NCBI RefSeq assembly: GCF_000001735.4
Contig: NC_003076.8
Coordinates: 19,595,835-19,659,834 of the forward strand
Length of the DNA stretch: 64,000 nucleotides
Origin: Arabidopsis thaliana
Lineage: Eukaryota > Streptophyta > Magnoliopsida > Brassicales > Brassicaceae
Direction: 5' to 3'
Numbering within the stretch: the stretch's first letter is position 1; each line of letters starts with the position of its first letter. Below the pieces are notes generated by a model. The model did not search any database, was not told the origin of the DNA, and saw only the letters and a list, made by a program, of their open reading frames with translations. Positions 52,404 to 64,000 of this stretch are shown here, one piece after another. The position numbers and the translations under genes were made by a program.

Positions 52404-54770
52404 TTTATCCTCTTTATTTTTTATATATTTGTTGTGTTTGTGGTGTTAAAATGAATGTGCATGCAATGGTGTATTTATTATTAAGTTTTGGAGCAAACCC
52501 GTGAACTAGATTGGATTTTCTTTCTTCACTTTTGGGATAGGGTATTGGTCACTTGGATTCTTATTATTGCTGCTCTTTTTTGTTTTTTTTTGGTATTTAT
52601 CAATTATCCACAATCTCCAGCCCACAAATCTTTTACTACAAAATGGAAGAAGAAAATTCCAGAGTAATACAACTGGCACATTGTGTAAATTTTCTTGATA
52701 TTGATAAACATATGTTGCTTCTTACAAATATTTGTGGATTAATGGCAAGTAATTTGTATGCCACTATAACCAAGAAAAAAATACAACAGTTATTTGTATG
52801 TCACTTGCTGATTATTTGTCACTTTTTTTTTCCGGTTAAAATTTAATTTAAATTTATAACATAATATTATATTTACTTTTAAAAACTAATTTAAAATAAA
52901 ATATATCTCTATAAATAGTAAACAATCAAACAGAAAATTAATAAAACTAGTCATGAATTATTGTTTTTGTCTAAATCTTATTATCCGTACTTGCGAGTAT
53001 CTAAATTACGTTATTTGTTATTTACTTGATAACGATGAATCTTGTCTAAGGCGGATACAAAACCAAGTAATGGATGCAGGGCAACATATATTTATTAATG
53101 TCATAGACCCTAATTACAACTTATATATAACTTTTTTCAACTAATACACTTTATAACTACAAATATTCTTCTTATTTATATAGGTAAACTAATCAACATT
53201 TGCAAATACTTTTTTCCAAAAATAACATATATGAAAAAGGCATTTGCAATTACTGGGCCTGATTTTAGCCCATGAAGGATTTGTGCTTTTCTAGTGTTTC
53301 GATGCTTTTTAAGAGCTTCCCAAACTAGAATATCATGTAACTCTCTCCTTGTTCATTACCCATCAATTCCAGATTTTTGAAATTAAAAGGAGCTTAAAAA
53401 GCTTATTGCACATTTCAGATTTGCTCGCAAATAAATGCTAAGGAAAAAATAAAAAATTTGAAGTTGAAAAATAAGAGGGAAAAAAGGTTTAGCATGTCTT
53501 ATTTTATTTCTGGATATTTCAACTTATTTTATCTATTGAAATTCATTTTGGATGCTATTGTCAGTTTTATAAGAACTCAATAACCAGACAAATCTGTATA
53601 ACTAAAATATTTTCCAGATAAAGTTGATTTAATTTTAGATTTGAGTTTGTTTTGGTCAAAGTATTTATGATCGTAAACAACTTAAACCTAATATAAAATC
53701 TAAAGACCTTAAATCCAGATTTTACTTGGGTTACCAAAACCTGAATAAACCCAACCCAAAACTTATTCTGGCCACTATTAGCTACGTTTTCTTTATTGGC
53801 AACAAAAGTTAGCTACTTTAACCACAAAACTAATGAGAATATCAATTAGTATATAAATGGGACAAAACATAGAAGGAAAAAAATAAAAAGAGAACGAGAA
53901 CGAGAATCTCTCTCAATGACTCGAGTGTCGAGACTATTCGGAATAAAAGAAGCATACAAAGTTTACTGCAGTTTTCAGACTTACTCACAAATGGTAAAGT
54001 TAAAAAGAAAGTAATATGAAGTTGAAAAAATAGATGAAAATTCATTTCCAAAAAAAAAAAAAGAAGATGAAAAATAACCTTTGACCATTGTCTTAGACTA
54101 GCCTTTCCCTTCATTCTCTGTGAGAAAATCCAAATCACTAGATTCTCAATTTCTTTACTTTTACTCTTCTATTTAAAAAATAAATAAATAAGAATTTCAG
54201 TCCTATTATTAGTAATATTCATGGCACAAACGCGACGATTCTTTGCTCTACGATTTTGTTTATTCAATCACTCACTGATAATAAATTGGTTTAAAGGTTT
54301 TAATATACGTATTTCTAGATGATAAGTTTATATATTTCACTCACTCTAATCTTCCTCAAAATTGGTAGGGTTGAAAGACAAGAGCATAAGTTTTCAAAGA
54401 TAATTATTGTTTTACCTAATTTACAATCATTTTCTGCTAAGCATTTGAAAAGAATGAAAGCAAATCATTCCTATGCCAACAAAGGTTAAAGAGACTCAAT
54501 TTTAGAGGTATCCGAGCCAATAGAAAAATAAAATAAGAGGAAAAGGAGGAATTCAGATTTCATAGTCAAGAACTTCAACTTTTATATGCAATTAGATTGA
54601 GATCTATATGGTTCTTAGATTTGATGTAACAACTGATTTTCTCATCAACTTTGTTTTCTCTTTTTTTTTTCAATTTTTTTGTCAAACTTTTGTGATGTTT
54701 TTGATATTTGATATAATTATTATTCATGTTTTATGTTAAGAATGATGTTATCATGTGAACCTTAACTATA
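52404..54770. other. DIR1-like promoter region (duplicated block, copy 2, with extra DNA)
   Basis: Homologous to 50792-51960 but about twice as long. The shared blocks are split by about 0.5 kb of extra AT-rich sequence at about 52690-53215 and again at about 53290-53800. ORFs at 52553-52846 and 52953-53144 have no recognisable family. Confidence 0.65.
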
Positions 54771-57400
54771 TGATGATTCTAAATAAGTATAATTTACATT
54801 TTTGATCGTTCATTATTAGATTTTGTAGTTTCATTGTGTTCGTTATTAGGATTATTAATTAGCCTGATAGAGTATAAATAAGTCTTAGGTCGCATAGAGA
54901 ACCACAATAGTATTGGGTGTTGACCAGACCTATAACTTGTAACCTCTAGAACCTAACAGGCTAACACTATAGTGATGTAGCATTGCTCATTCTAGAGTAG
55001 TTGTATCAAGAGGCTCCAAGGAGTTCCAAAAACTAACAATTATTTTGACACAAAGTACTCAAATGACGTATCTAATATTTCAAGGTCCCAAGGAGGAGTA
55101 TTAAACAGGTTCATTCAATGTGTAGTAGAGCATGTTCACGAAACCTCAAAAACGAAAATTAATATCTCATTTTATATTCCCGTATCAATAAATGTTTTTC
55201 AATTATCCTCTCCTGTTTCACAAATGTTTTATACTCACTATTTTAATGTAGCATATTAATGGTAGCCTTGCAAGTGATGTTGATTCTTACTTAGCTTAAA
55301 AGTGATGTTGTATCAATTATATATCCTACTCCATACATATGTGAATCTAAATAATGTCCTTAGATATCTTTAGATCTTGAATAACAATCTATGCTTATTT
55401 TTAATTGAAGTTACTAAACTAATGAAGAGTATTTTGTATAACGTTCACGTATGTGAATCTATAAAATTCGTTAGATATCTTTAGTTTTGAATATCCAATC
55501 TATTTTAATTTTTAATAGAAGTTACTAAACTAATGCGTAGCTATGTTTTATATTAAAGTTATAAGGCGAAAACATCAGAATTCAAGTAACATATTTCGTA
55601 AAAAGTAAATTTAACTGCAAAAGAACACAAACCCGGTGGATTAAGGATAGAAACATAGAAAAGACTAATGATAGAAATGTCAAACGTTAACAGTAGAGTA
55701 GGCCAAGCAACATAAACAACACTACAGCATGACAACTCAAAAGCACGATATCTTAAATACCTAACTACCCAAAAAGCAAGCTAGGGATTTTCAGAAGCAT
55801 TGCATCCATTTCGTTTTTTTTTTTTGTTTTTTTAAATATTTGTTTGCAAAATATTTATACAAACTACCCAAAGCGTTTCCATTTTTAATTTGCAGTTTAA
55901 AGCGTTTTTATTTTTTAAAAAAATATGAAAAAAACAATTTCTTAAAACTCATTAATAGTTTAAAGAAAACATTGTTAATAATTTTCAAAACTGCCTTACA
56001 ATTACTACAGAATTTTAGTTTCGACTCAACAATTTTGTTTCCCCTAATGTTCATTGATATATAATTTGGTGTATAAAAAATTAATCTAAAAAATTTCTGA
56101 TGATTACCATTTTGTTTAATTTAGTGGTTCTACCAACAAAAGTTCCATACTTATAAGCTCATCAATAATCCAACACAATTGAAAATTTTCAAGGCAAAAA
56201 CATTTAACCCTAAGATGGCTTACTACAATATTTTCTCTAGCTAGTGTTAAACTGCCCTAACCAAGATATTTATGACAACAGTGAAAAGCCCATTCCGCTG
56301 AATTGTGTTTTTTCTAACTGTTTTCTCAATTTCAAAGGCTGCAATGAGCAGTTCCAATTTATTATCCTGCTATCAACAGTATCAGTAATTTTGACCTAAC
56401 CCCACCTGTCCGCTGTCAATATAAAACTTACTTGATAAAAATATTCAAAATTTCTAGACATACTACTATTAATTATTGTAAAGTTGGAATATTATAAGGA
56501 AAAAGTAAGAGAAATTGACAAAAGATAATAAATGGGATTGCTTGGAGTCGTGGCAATGTTTTTGGTTGCACACTGCACATAGCACAAAGTTTCATAACAG
56601 AGGTAATTGTTGCATGTGGCCCCTTCTTCCTAAAGCTCCTTTCTTAACTCTTTTGTCTCTTAAATTTTACACTTCTTTTTTCTTCCTTTTTTCAAATTGG
56701 ATATTCTGATACATGACTATAAATGTTATCTACTCCACACAACAACAAAAAAAACTTATTTAATTCCCCAACACAGAAGATGTATTACAAGATACAGTAA
56801 TAAATGGAATGCATAAGTCAGCTTTAGAACCCATAAAACACTTGGTCAATTCTTTTATTAGTGAAAGTAACGTTACATCAAGTAGTGTATCTTTTGTTAG
56901 TCAACCATGAAAAAAAACGTTTGTTATAGAAGTAAAGTTACCCCATGTAAAAACAAAATCTAAAGCCAACAAGAAAACTAATAGAAAAGGATAAAAATTT
57001 ATTAAAAGATCAAAAGTAAAAACAGACTACAGAACATTGTATAAAAAGAAATAAAAAACCCAAAAAAAACACAGTAGAATTTTGTTAAAAAGTAAAAAAA
57101 AAAAAAAAGTAGTAGAAGAAGAGTAGCTAAAGCCCAACTTTATATTATTTTCACTTACCCTACACTATATTTTTGAAAACACCACTCTATGCTCAGAGAC
57201 ACACAGTCCCTCACTACTCTTTCTCTATCTCCTACAAGTAGACTTTAAGACAACTTTTGTCTCAGTGTTGAGTAATGTAAAATACCCATCTGGTTATTTA
57301 TTACGCATAGATCTCTCTCTTCTCTCTTTCTCTATTTAGATTACTTAAAGCAGAGAGGTCCGAACATCATCAATCAAACCCATTCACAACTACTACGACA
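54771..57400. other. Intergenic region upstream of the NOI gene
   Basis: AT-rich, no gene seen. It contains a 112-bp tandem repeat (55336-55553) and long A/T runs (for example 55808-55834, 57095-57109). The last 150 bp are rich in CT (CTCTCTCTTCTCTCTTTCTC at about 57310-57330), as in a leader. Confidence 0.5.
55336..55553. repeat. Imperfect tandem repeat, two copies of about 112 bp
   Basis: Copy 1 begins CATATGTGAATCTA at 55336 and copy 2 CGTATGTGAATCTA at 55448. Both contain TTAGATATCTTTAG and AGAAGTTACTAAACTAATG (AGAAG reads TGAAG in copy 1) in the same order. Confidence 0.8.
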
Positions 57401-58183
57401 ATGGACTACGTAAGCTCCTTCCTCTTTCTTCTTCTTCTTCGTCATCTTCTTGTGGGTTATACAAAGTTTTTAACTTTTTATGTTTTCTCAATCAGGAATA
57501 CGGAGGAGGAGAGTACTGTCGGAGAGGACACGTGCCAGCTTTTGGAAGCTGGGATTGGAACGACGCCGTTCCATTCACTCAGTGTTTCGAGACAGCAACA
57601 ACTCAACAACCAGCTTTTCTTCACTATGCTTCTTACCCTCAAGATCGTGATCTTTACCTCGCCGGTGATCTCTACGACAACCACCACCTTGTAGCTCCGG
57701 CCGTTATCATTGTCCCTCGTCGCCGGGTACTTTCTTGATTCATGTATTCAACACGACGCCTTGAGTTTCTTGATTTAGTCTTATGTTCGTGGAAAATGTT
57801 TATTTCTAGGCTAAAGTGGGTCAAGAACCAGCGGAGAAGAAGAGAAATGTGTCGAAGCAGCAACACAACTATAAGACGGAGGCGCGTGAGTTTAACGCGC
57901 CGGTAAGCTGTCCAACACCGGTTGTGAAGCGGAGGATGAAGGCACCAAAGCCTGTGGATGAAGACTTGTACAAAGTTTCCCCACAACTTCTCTCAGTCAA
58001 ATCCAAAAGGGTAATTAAACTTTAATTTAATTAACTTGTTATTAAATTAGTCTTATCTTTGTTAGTCTGCTTCGATTAATGATTTTGATTATGGAAAATG
58101 TTAATAATTGAGATTTGCAGAAAAGAGGAGGAGGTGGGTTTGGGTGCATTTCAAGGTGTTTTTTGCCAACACGGGTGCTTTGA
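57401..58183 (+). CDS. RIN4/NOI-family protein (AvrRpt2 cleavage-site domain)
   Basis: NOI proteins are small membrane-tethered relatives of the immune regulator RIN4, whose NOI motif is cut by the bacterial protease AvrRpt2. Four exons: 57401-57409, 57496-57726, 57810-58010 and 58121-58183, all in phase, give 167 residues. The first coding exon is only MDY. The NOI cleavage motif is HVPAFGSWDWNDAVPFTQCF, matching VPxFGxW. The middle is basic and disordered (AEKKRNVSKQQHNYKTEARE), with the PVDEDLYKVSPQLL segment near the end. The C terminus, GGGGFGCISRCFLPTRVL, has two cysteines suited to acylation for membrane anchoring, as in RIN4. It corresponds to At5g48500. Confidence 0.88.
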
Positions 58184-61100
58184 AGAAACAAGCGTGAGAG
58201 ACTTGAGTCAGAAGAACACTTTGTTTTTTTTTCTTTTCTTTTTCTAATCCTATTATATATATCAAAAGACTATGCTTGTGAGAGTATGTATTTATGAATG
58301 CGTAGGAAAAAAAAAGATGAATGCTAAAAGATAGTAGACCAATGTAGCTTTTGCGAAAAGCTTAGCCATATTATATTAACTAAACTATAAATGAGACTTG
58401 GTTTTGCAAATTATGTATTATATTCGGCTCAGATCATCTAATTATATATTATGTTGATAGTGTAAGTGATGGGTTTGGTTAGATTAGGGATGTGAAAGGA
58501 GTTAAAGCTGAGGGAGGGGAATGTTGAATAGTAGCTTAGCTTCCTTCTTCTACTGAAAGTTTGACTTGTCGCAGAGATACCTTACTTTTTTTTTCCGATT
58601 TGAAAAAGAAAGGATAATTATATGAAAATTATTATTGAAAATCAGATAAATGGTCTAAAAGATAGAAAAATTGATATTTGTAGAAATTGGCAGAATACTA
58701 ATGGGAGTTATGGGATAAGTGAATAATCATTGAGTGGATTAATTGAAACTTAGTTGGTCGAATTATTACATTTACCAGTCCAAAGTTTGTGTAATGAATA
58801 TTGCAATATAGTTATATACAAATTACTAGATAAGATGATGGCTTGTCACTTTTAACTATAGTTAGCTGAGTTCTATGTTTGGGGGACTTCATTTTTTTTT
58901 TTGGGGGGTCAATTTCTAGTAACTAAGTAATGATAATTAAAGAATGTTGGTAGGTTACAACTTACAATCATATGTTCTTAATTATAGTGGTTTTTGTCAA
59001 ATCTTCAGGATAATGGTCGATTTCAAGGAAAAAAAAAATTAAGGTAAAATGTGAGCTGGTTTACTATATTTTAGGGATTAATGTCAAAGCTTTTGAGAAT
59101 GCCGTCGTATGTTTTTGGTTTGGTAAGTCGGCTTTGCGTGAAACTGGATGTTGCCTTTGGTGAAAGGATGAGTACAATCTGTCTTCTAAGGTGGAGACAA
59201 ACTAAACTACAATTTTATAAAAAAAAATCTTAAATATATTAGGAGATAGGTACTTTTTTTTTGTTAAAGGATTTATATTAGGAGATAGGTACTTGTAAGA
59301 AAATTCTAAAAATCCTGTAATTTTAATTTTTAAACATAAGTAACTTATATATAAGAAAATTCTAACAGAGCCTGGAGACAAATACTTCGATAAGCACAGA
59401 TGGTTGTAAGGTCATAGGGGAAGTTACGCATGTAGCAAAGCCCTCTACGGTTGGGTTGTTTTGGAAAAAGACTATCATTTATTGGTAAATGCTCAATGAA
59501 TATTTATGTGAAAATGTGATGCTTTTAAGGGGTTTTCATGGGTAACCGATGAATCAATGAAGTTTATTTTTGGGGATGTTAACGAAGCGGATATCAGAAT
59601 TTTAAGGTTCAAGGGATATTCAAATGATGCATATCAAGGTTGGCAAAGAACTTGAATCATCAATATTCTTCAAAATACGTCGGTGCTTACTTGTGATGTA
59701 CTAGAAAGAAAAAAGAAGTTTACAAATAAGAAAACATTTATATGTCAAAAATATAACATAAAGAGTTTCGAAACGGTTGTGTTGATTGACCATTTGGAAT
59801 AAATTATTATTCAATGTTAAATATAAAGAGTTTTGAACCATAATAGTAAAAGTAGTATTTGTTATTTGATTCCTTCAATTTTTATCATGACGAATACTCC
59901 AATCTTTTGCATCGAATCAAGATGATATCGAATTTAAACGGATCTAATAGATACTATGAAGTTCATACCTCTTAAACAATACTTAATAGAAAAATTAATA
60001 TCATGACCAAAAGAGAAAACAAATTCCCAAATATGGTAGCATAATTTTTGTTTTTTTTTCCTGGACAAACAACAGAGATCCCATTATTACCAAACCCAAA
60101 ATACATGAAATGACTTAATATCATTATGTTACCCCAGCTAATATGGTGACTGATGATCCCCTTCACCTTTTCTTTTCACTACTGACACTTTTGTAACGTA
60201 TAACAACGTTGTCGAAATCTCCTACATTTCGTTTAACTTTTCACTGTATACTGATGGTATTTCTTTGGAATCCATAGTCTGGATGGATCTTGTAGAATAT
60301 ATGCTTATATAACCATAATATTCAATTCATTTTCTTGGAGAGATATAGCCTTTTTTCTTTAGCTACAAAATCATTCTTTTTTCTTGTTTTGCTTTGCATT
60401 TTTCTCACGATGTTTTATAACTTTTCTATAGTACGTCTTTCATAAAAGCATTTTTCTCAAATTGAGTTTTATCCGTTGACAAAAAACAAAATTGAGTTAT
60501 GTGTAACCAAAAGACTTTACATAACGTTAAAGTATCATGTGAATGTTGGGCGTGACTCTTAAGTAAATTATGAAAGACTTGCTTTCTTTCTTATTAGGTT
60601 ACAACTTACAACTACTAAAAATACAGGCTATTAATTTCCTAACCAAATTATTTCATCTTTTTATCATCTTTTGAGTAAACAAATGAAAAGAAAAGAAAAG
60701 AAAATACACGTTCAAATAAAGGCAAAAGTGAGTGTTTAAAAAAGAATACAAAAGTTGTGGAATTATGGCAATCAAATGTCATTAAAGGAAACACCCACGC
60801 TTTAAAATTAGGGAAAGAGAACGGTAGCACTCTAAATTAAAGCACATTTAAAGCAACAAGATTGATCAAAAAAAAGTAGAAGCTAATTTGATCAATCTTT
60901 TTTTTCTACTTTTTTTTTTTTTACTTTGTCGCGGAATGGTTGTTTTATTATATTTTCGTTTCTATTACAATCATAGAGAAGTTTTTAGAATTAAATAGTT
61001 GTATAATTAGAAGTCAAAATAGGTTGGATAAAAAATAATCTTTCTACAACTTTTTACTACTTGTGATGAAAAGTGGGTATAAATAGCTTCATTTATTCCA

Positions 61101-62245
61101 CTACAATATTAATATTTTGAATAAATTTTAAAGCCTTTTTTTTTTTTTGTAAAAGAATAAGTAGAATAAAATAATTGTTCTATTCAGTTTGTTTTGTTTA
61201 ACTATTTTCTTTTCATGTTTATTCCTGTACTGTTTAATTATTTATTGTAGACCCTTAAGTTGATATGCACTCCTATTATTGATATATTAATATTTGATTT
61301 AACATTCAGTCATTCATAGTTTGGACGTGGGGGTATGCGTTTTAACATGTTTATGTATAAATTTTACATTTAAGTTTCTCTTCGAAACTTAAAGAAACCA
61401 CACAAAAATTATTTTTCTTAAATTTTTTAAAATTTCGGAATAGTGAAAAAAGATTTTAAGAAAACCACTTAAAACCAGTAAAATCATTCAAATTACAAAT
61501 TACATTCAAAGTCTAAATAAGAAAGAACCATTCATAAGTTTCTTATTACGGTATTGTCATAAGGTGCTTAAATTTTGGGGATGTTAATGGATTGAGGCAC
61601 CTAATACGTCCATAGACATGTGTTTTTAAGTTTTAACGTATAGAAGAGAAACGTAGATGGTGATTATAAAAACGCATACGTCCACGTTATCACGAGTTAT
61701 GGTCATGCAAAACTAAGCTACATACCGTATAAATTTAGCTTCTATTCTCCGTTTCTCGTTTCTTACGAAATTACATTTGGTGTAAACAAAATTACATAGA
61801 TCACATTATAAAATACTGGAAATTGGAAAACATCTTTATTTTGTTAAAACTTGGATAAATATTTAAGCTATTATTTTAAACATTTTTTAATAAGTATTTT
61901 AATCATCTTCATATTAGCGTTTTAACCATTTTACATTCAAAGTGCAATATAGTTTTAGTGACATATCATTTTGTTCATATGTTTATGTATAATGTATTTA
62001 TGAATATAAAGCCAATAACTCAATCATTCCGTTACACAATTTACTAATTCTTCTTTGGCACCGGTTTGATTTCGTTACACAATTTTCAAGAGAGGAGGAC
62101 GCCAATTAAGAGTTTGGACTTGGGAATTTCATTGTACTAAATTTCTGTCTTCTCCACTTCCAAAAGTTATTTTGACCGTTTTCATTGTATCCTCTATCTA
62201 AACCACCATCATATTACATCGAAAAATATACATTACATTATAAAT
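58184..62245. other. Large AT-rich intergenic region
   Basis: 4 kb without a supportable gene. A 20-bp direct repeat, ATATTAGGAGATAGGTACTT, occurs at 59236 and 59275. An inverted repeat, AAGATTGATCAAA / TTTGATCAATCTT, lies at 60858-60899. The ORFs are short and low-complexity. No tRNA or element termini were found by eye. Confidence 0.5.
60858..60899. repeat. Perfect 13-bp inverted repeat with 16-base spacer
   Basis: AAGATTGATCAAA (60858-60870) and its exact reverse complement (60887-60899), followed by a TTCTACTTTTT run that mirrors AAAAAGTAGAA inside the spacer. Confidence 0.8.
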
Positions 62246-63048
62246 ATGGCAACTCCAACCAACAAAGAGCATTTCTCGGGTGGACTTGCAAAGGTTTTGG
62301 CAGAAAAATGGCAAGTTGACGTAATGCTCAAGGCAAAGAATAGTGATGAGGGTTCAGCTATCTCTGCCCACAAACTTATTCTGGTCTCTTCTTTCATCTT
62401 CTCTCTTTATTGATATCATCATCTGATTCAAGAATCACTATGATTTTTTTATATTTTTGCTTTGTGTGGTTAATGAAGTTTTCTCAACGTATATGTTCGG
62501 AATTTGAATAGGCATCAAGATCGGAGGTTTTTAAGAATATGTTCGAATTAGACGAGTTCAAGACTTCGACTAAACATGTGGAAACAATTACTCTTTCAGA
62601 GATGAAACATGAAGAGTTAGAAGCTTTTGTTGAGTTTATATGCAGTGATGGCTCAATGCTTTCTGCCAACGTGAAACAACATGCTCGCTCACTCTATCTT
62701 GCGGCTGATAAGTATGAGATTCTGCATCTACGAGACCTATGCAGAACCGAGCTTATATCTTCTCTGAGTTTGTTGAATTCTCTTGACCTCCTTGTGCTCG
62801 CTCAAATCCCTTTTGACAAAGTCCTCAACGATGAAAGTTTCAGTTATATAAAAAATAATATAAGTACGATTGCTAGCTCTGATGAGTTCAAGTTGTTCGT
62901 CGCCGGTAACCCAAATCTTGCCGTGGAGATAATGAAGGTTTCTCTCATTACTCTTACTTTACGCTGTTCCTCCTGTGGTTCAAACCATAGTCTTCAAGGT
63001 ATGTACTGTTGTAATTGTTGTCGCTACGGTACTCTTCGTTTGATCTAG
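62246..63048 (+). CDS. Short BTB/POZ protein with cysteine-rich tail
   Basis: BTB proteins of this type can act as CUL3 ubiquitin-ligase adaptors. Two exons, 62246-62383 and 62512-63048, join at KLIL/ASRSEVF to give 224 residues. The BTB fold runs from about residue 20 (KWQVDVMLKAKNS) through AISAHKLILASRSEVFKNMF, then TLSEMKHEELEAFVEFIC and LYLAADKYEILHLRDLC. A BACK-like helical part follows (SLLNSLDLLVLAQIPFDKVL). The tail is unusual: CSSCGSNHSLQGMYCCNCC before YGTLRLI. There is no MATH, NPH3 or ankyrin region. It matches At5g48510. The intron has a plain GT..AG with donor CTG|GTCTCT. Confidence 0.88.
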
Positions 63049-64000
63049 AGAATCACAATGTATTTTAATTTCTGTCGTATCACTTCGATAAATCTCATGT
63101 TCACATTTTAAAAGAATTGGATTTCTTCGTTTTCTAAAACTTATATAGCAAATCTCATATTAAAATAATTGGCTTGTATATCTATTTATATCTAATAATA
63201 TCTTCTTACTATGCAAAAACAAGACAAATGTTAAGAAAACAGATCGATTTTATATAAACCAAGCGTATTGTGTAACTTTATTAATCATCTCAAAGGTACC
63301 CGCGCACTTGGACTAGCAAGCCTTTATTAAAGTGGAATGTGTTGTTGATTGTTTCGTGATTCCTAATGAGAGAATTGGTGATTGATATTGATCATACAGT
63401 TATTCTACTATGAATGATGAAGGTTGTGAATGATGAAGAATCTCTCTGAAGGACAAATTCGAAAACGAGTTACTCAACATATTGAAAGTTCTCTTAACGG
63501 CCTCACACTTTAAGATATTTCCTTTTTAAGTATGATATCTCGGTTTGTAGTGAATTCAATATTTTTTGTGGTTTTTGAACCCAATTCCTGCTATGGAGAT
63601 AAATGTAGGCTACTCTGACTCCAACGATTAATCCATATAGTTCCTACTAGCAAATCTGTCTAGTATATGAATTCTATCTCAATACCACTCGATCTCTAGA
63701 ATCCATTCACTGCTTTAACTTAGGGCCATAATGCAAGCTTAATCTCACTTACCCCGCGGCAGAGCTTATATGACAAAAGCAGACAATCACTAGGTGAAAA
63801 CAAGTCACAACCAAATTCGTTGAGGGACCAATATTCAGAGCATGACACAATCTTCTTCAACTTCTTCATTTTCTCTCGGCAAGATCAAGTCAACTTGAAC
63901 TCAAAGGCCAAACTTAGATTATTTATATTAGAATGACATATAAAACATGGAAAAAAAATATAGTAAATTATTATAAAATAATGTCTTACAAAAAAATAAT
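63049..64000. other. 3' flank of the BTB gene to window end
   Basis: AT-rich; no gene or repeat that I can support. The sequence is cut by the window edge. Confidence 0.5.

Noticed and set aside
53842-54138. 98-codon minus-strand ORF in the DIR1-like upstream region
   Set aside because: It is Leu/Phe-rich translation of AT-rich DNA, not conserved in the duplicated copy near 51270-51500.
54860-55140. More GC-balanced patch resembling an old repeat fragment
   Set aside because: I could not find terminal repeats, target-site repeats or coding pieces to support any element.

Overview
This window reads as nuclear DNA of Arabidopsis thaliana. It is AT-rich between genes and has short introns with GT..AG borders. 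Many of the encoded proteins can be recognised by sequence as Arabidopsis proteins. The gene order matches my memory of the long arm of chromosome 5, roughly At5g48360 to At5g48510. Locus names and symbols come from memory; the exon structures were derived here by joining frames across splice sites and checking phase.

Layout. 1-2.5 kb: 3' part of formin FH9 (+). 2.8-4.7 kb: a two-hotdog acyl-CoA thioesterase (-). 5.5-8.0 kb: myrosinase pseudogene TGG3 (-). 8.75-10.7 kb: receptor kinase BIR1 (-), facing FRIGIDA-like FRL3 (+, 13.6-15.9 kb) across a shared 3-kb upstream region. 16.2-19.5 kb: meiotic TPR protein ZIP4 (+). 20.4-27.4 kb: tandem glutamate receptors GLR1.2 and GLR1.3 (+). 27.4-30.5 kb: no coding gene, but a candidate retroposed element with target-site repeats and a ribosomal-protein-type promoter. 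30.5-43.5 kb: a run of minus-strand genes (small acidic protein, pseudo-aspartic protease, plastid FAD oxidoreductase, SKS3, fimbrin). 45.8 kb: tRNA-Lys(UUU). 46.0-49.8 kb: PRDA1 and a glyoxalase-fold protein (+). 50.5-52.4 kb: lipid transfer proteins DIR1 and DIR1-like (-). 57.4 kb: a RIN4/NOI-family protein (+). 62.2 kb: a short BTB protein (+). The remainder is AT-rich intergenic DNA.

The genes do not form a pathway or operon. Several act in immunity (BIR1, DIR1, DIR1-like, the NOI protein and the dead myrosinase), but I see no evidence that they are clustered by function. Two local tandem duplications (GLR1.2/1.3 and DIR1/DIR1-like) carried their promoters with them and shaped the region.

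I did not find a new coding system. The observations most worth following up are the 690-bp insertion flanked by 14-bp direct repeats, the orphan site II/telo-box promoter beside it, a tRNA-Lys with an acceptor-stem mismatch, a GC-AG intron in FRL3, short upstream ORFs in the BIR1 and FRL3 leaders, and promoter divergence between DIR1 and DIR1-like.
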